DNA of 5,915 nucleotides from CG03 sp034660675 (GTDB lineage: Bacteria > CG03). Of this stretch, positions 5,326 through 5,915 are shown one piece after another (the first letter of the stretch is position 1; the number at the start of each line of letters is the position of its first letter). The notes below the pieces were generated by a model that saw nothing but the letters and a program-made list of their open reading frames with translations, was not told where the DNA came from and did not search any database. The position numbers and the translations under genes are program-made. The DNA is taken from contig JAYEJT010000007.1 in NCBI GenBank assembly GCA_034660675.1, positions 1-5,915 on the forward strand, read 5' to 3'.

Positions 5326-5402
5326 GAGACGGTTCCTTCTTCCTGCCCATATTTTGCTACAATGCGGAATGAAGACAAAACCAGAACCGTCCCCGTTTTG
5401 TC
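5326..5402. repeat. Inverted-repeat cluster resembling a small palindromic mobile element remnant
   Basis: gacggttc (5328-5335) and gaaccgtc (5384-5391) form an outer eight-base inverted repeat. The inner side overlaps a second hairpin, gacaaaac (5374-5381) with gttttgtc (5395-5402), enclosing a 13-base loop that contains gaaccgtcccc. Sequences of the form gggacggttc with a gttttgtc hairpin recall the repeats around REP-associated or IS200-like tyrosine transposases in many bacteria; this is from memory. No transposase is in the window, so it would be a non-autonomous or solo end. Confidence 0.45.
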
Positions 5403-5433
5403 AATATTCGTCCTTTGGGAAAGGACAAATATT
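5403..5433. repeat. 31-base near-perfect palindrome upstream of the ATPase promoter
   Basis: aatatt (5403-5408) pairs with aatatt (5428-5433), and gtccttt (5410-5416) with aaaggac (5420-5426) around a ggg loop. Only c5409/a5427 is mismatched, giving 13 pairs. There is no following T-run on the plus strand, so a classical terminator is doubtful. It abuts the preceding repeat cluster and lies 13 bases before the -35 box, so it may be an operator or part of the same element. Confidence 0.5.
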
Positions 5434-5446
5434 ATTAATTTCGGCC

Positions 5447-5474
5447 TTGACACAAGGCCAATTTTTGTTATAAA
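5447..5474 (+). promoter_or_regulatory. Sigma70-type promoter for the AAA ATPase gene
   Basis: A perfect TTGACA (-35, 5447-5452) is followed after 16 bases by TATAAA (-10, 5469-5474), about 20 bases ahead of the start codon. The -35 lies within a seven-base hairpin, ggccttg (5443-5449) with caaggcc (5453-5459), which might be an operator. Confidence 0.6.
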
Positions 5475-5481
5475 ATACGGC

Positions 5482-5487
5482 AGGAGG
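5482..5487 (+). promoter_or_regulatory. Shine-Dalgarno site that fixes the ATPase start
   Basis: AGGAGG lies eight bases before the GTG at 5496. An ATG at 5494 is nearer to the usual eye-catching start but is followed at once by TGA, so the GTG must be used for the protein. Confidence 0.75.
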
Positions 5488-5495
5488 TTTTTGAT

Positions 5496-5915
5496 GTGAT
5501 AAACAGAGAAGCGTTAAAAGAGATAATACTGGATAACAGAAGTTTCATTGAACGGGAAATAATAAGCTCAGTTGAAAGGGATGATATAAAGTTGCCCCGA
5601 AGTTTAAATAAAGTTGTGATTTTTTACGGAGTGAGACGAAGCGGAAAAACTTTTTTGCTTTATGATTTATTTCGAAAGCACATTGACAGTTCCCTTTATA
5701 TCGATTTTGAAGATGAACGGCTGAAAGATTTTCGGTCGGAAGATTTTGAAATAATGAAAGAAGTGTTTCTGGAATTATTTCCGGAACTTTTAAATAAGAA
5801 AAAATATTTTTTTCTGGACGAAGTGCAGAATATAGCTCAATGGGAAAAATTCTGCCGCCGCGCGGTTGAACGGGAAAATATTGCCGTGTTTGCGGCAGGT
5901 TCTTCTTCTCAGGTT
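5496..5915 (+). CDS. AAA_14/DUF4143-type ATPase, N-terminal part, runs off the window
   Basis: A P-loop ATPase of the AAA_14 family, usually about 380-450 residues with a C-terminal DUF4143 domain. Only the first 140 residues are here. After an N-terminal segment with FIEREIISSVERDDIKLPRS (17-36) comes Walker A, GVRRSGKTFLLYDL (45-58), the arginine-rich form typical of this family. YIDFEDERL (68-76) matches the family's -NFED/DFDDERL region. Walker B is YFFLDEVQNI (104-113, Asp108 and Glu109), followed by WEKFCRRAVERENIAVFAAGSSSQV (116-140), which matches the usual W-x-x-F...TGSSS sensor-1 segment. The frame is open to the last base. Start GTG at 5496 is set by AGGAGG. It has its own promoter, so it is independent of the toxin-antitoxin pair. 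These ATPases are common in accessory regions of environmental bacteria and archaea; their function is mostly unknown. Confidence 0.88.
   Translation, partial: MINREALKEIILDNRSFIEREIISSVERDDIKLPRSLNKVVIFYGVRRSGKTFLLYDLFRKHIDSSLYIDFEDERLKDFRSEDFEIMKEVFLELFPELLNKKKYFFLDEVQNIAQWEKFCRRAVERENIAVFAAGSSSQV

Noticed and set aside
1..5915. CRISPR arrays, tRNA or rRNA genes
   Set aside because: No regularly spaced repeats, tRNA-like cloverleaf or rRNA sequence was recognised on reading both strands.

Overview
The window looks like chromosome of an uncultured, probably Gram-negative bacterium of moderate GC content. The evidence is MotB-type proteins with OmpA-like peptidoglycan-binding domains, Shine-Dalgarno sites and sigma70-like promoters. 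A candidate phylum such as Elusimicrobiota or Omnitrophota would fit the gene mix, but nothing here proves the taxon.

Positions 84-4061 hold a tightly packed plus-strand operon of five genes. They are a MotA-type channel protein (N-terminal half missing), a canonical MotB, a membrane sensor histidine kinase, a stand-alone CheY-like receiver, and a second, divergent MotB with a C-terminal TPR-like segment. The junctions are stop/start adjacency (TAAATG), a 4-base ATGA overlap, a 2-base gap and another ATGA overlap, so translation is probably coupled. The apparent system is an ion-driven stator with its own two-component control. The second MotB has lost both the membrane aspartate that carries the proton (Asn instead) and the aspartate of the peptidoglycan-binding motif, so it is more likely a non-conducting partner or adaptor than a second motor. 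No flagellar gene is visible, so the target could be a flagellum, gliding machinery or another energised envelope complex.

The first ~105 bases do not look like motA. On the minus strand they read as part of an unrelated, probably extracytoplasmic protein, so motA is either truncated by rearrangement or lies at an assembly chimera.

A family 2 glycosyltransferase (dolichyl/polyprenyl-phosphate sugar synthase type) runs on the minus strand at 4023-4733, overlapping the end of the motor operon tail to tail. Its extended -10 box sits directly against the start codon.

The right end is accessory in character and more AT-rich. It contains a ribbon-helix-helix antitoxin, a RelE/ParE-family toxin broken by one frameshift and carrying a perfect palindrome near its 5' end, a cluster of inverted repeats resembling a small palindromic mobile element, and a well-formed promoter and Shine-Dalgarno driving an AAA_14/DUF4143-type ATPase that runs off the right edge. 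The 173 bases at 5323-5495 hold only these repeats and the promoter. No tRNA, rRNA or CRISPR array was seen.
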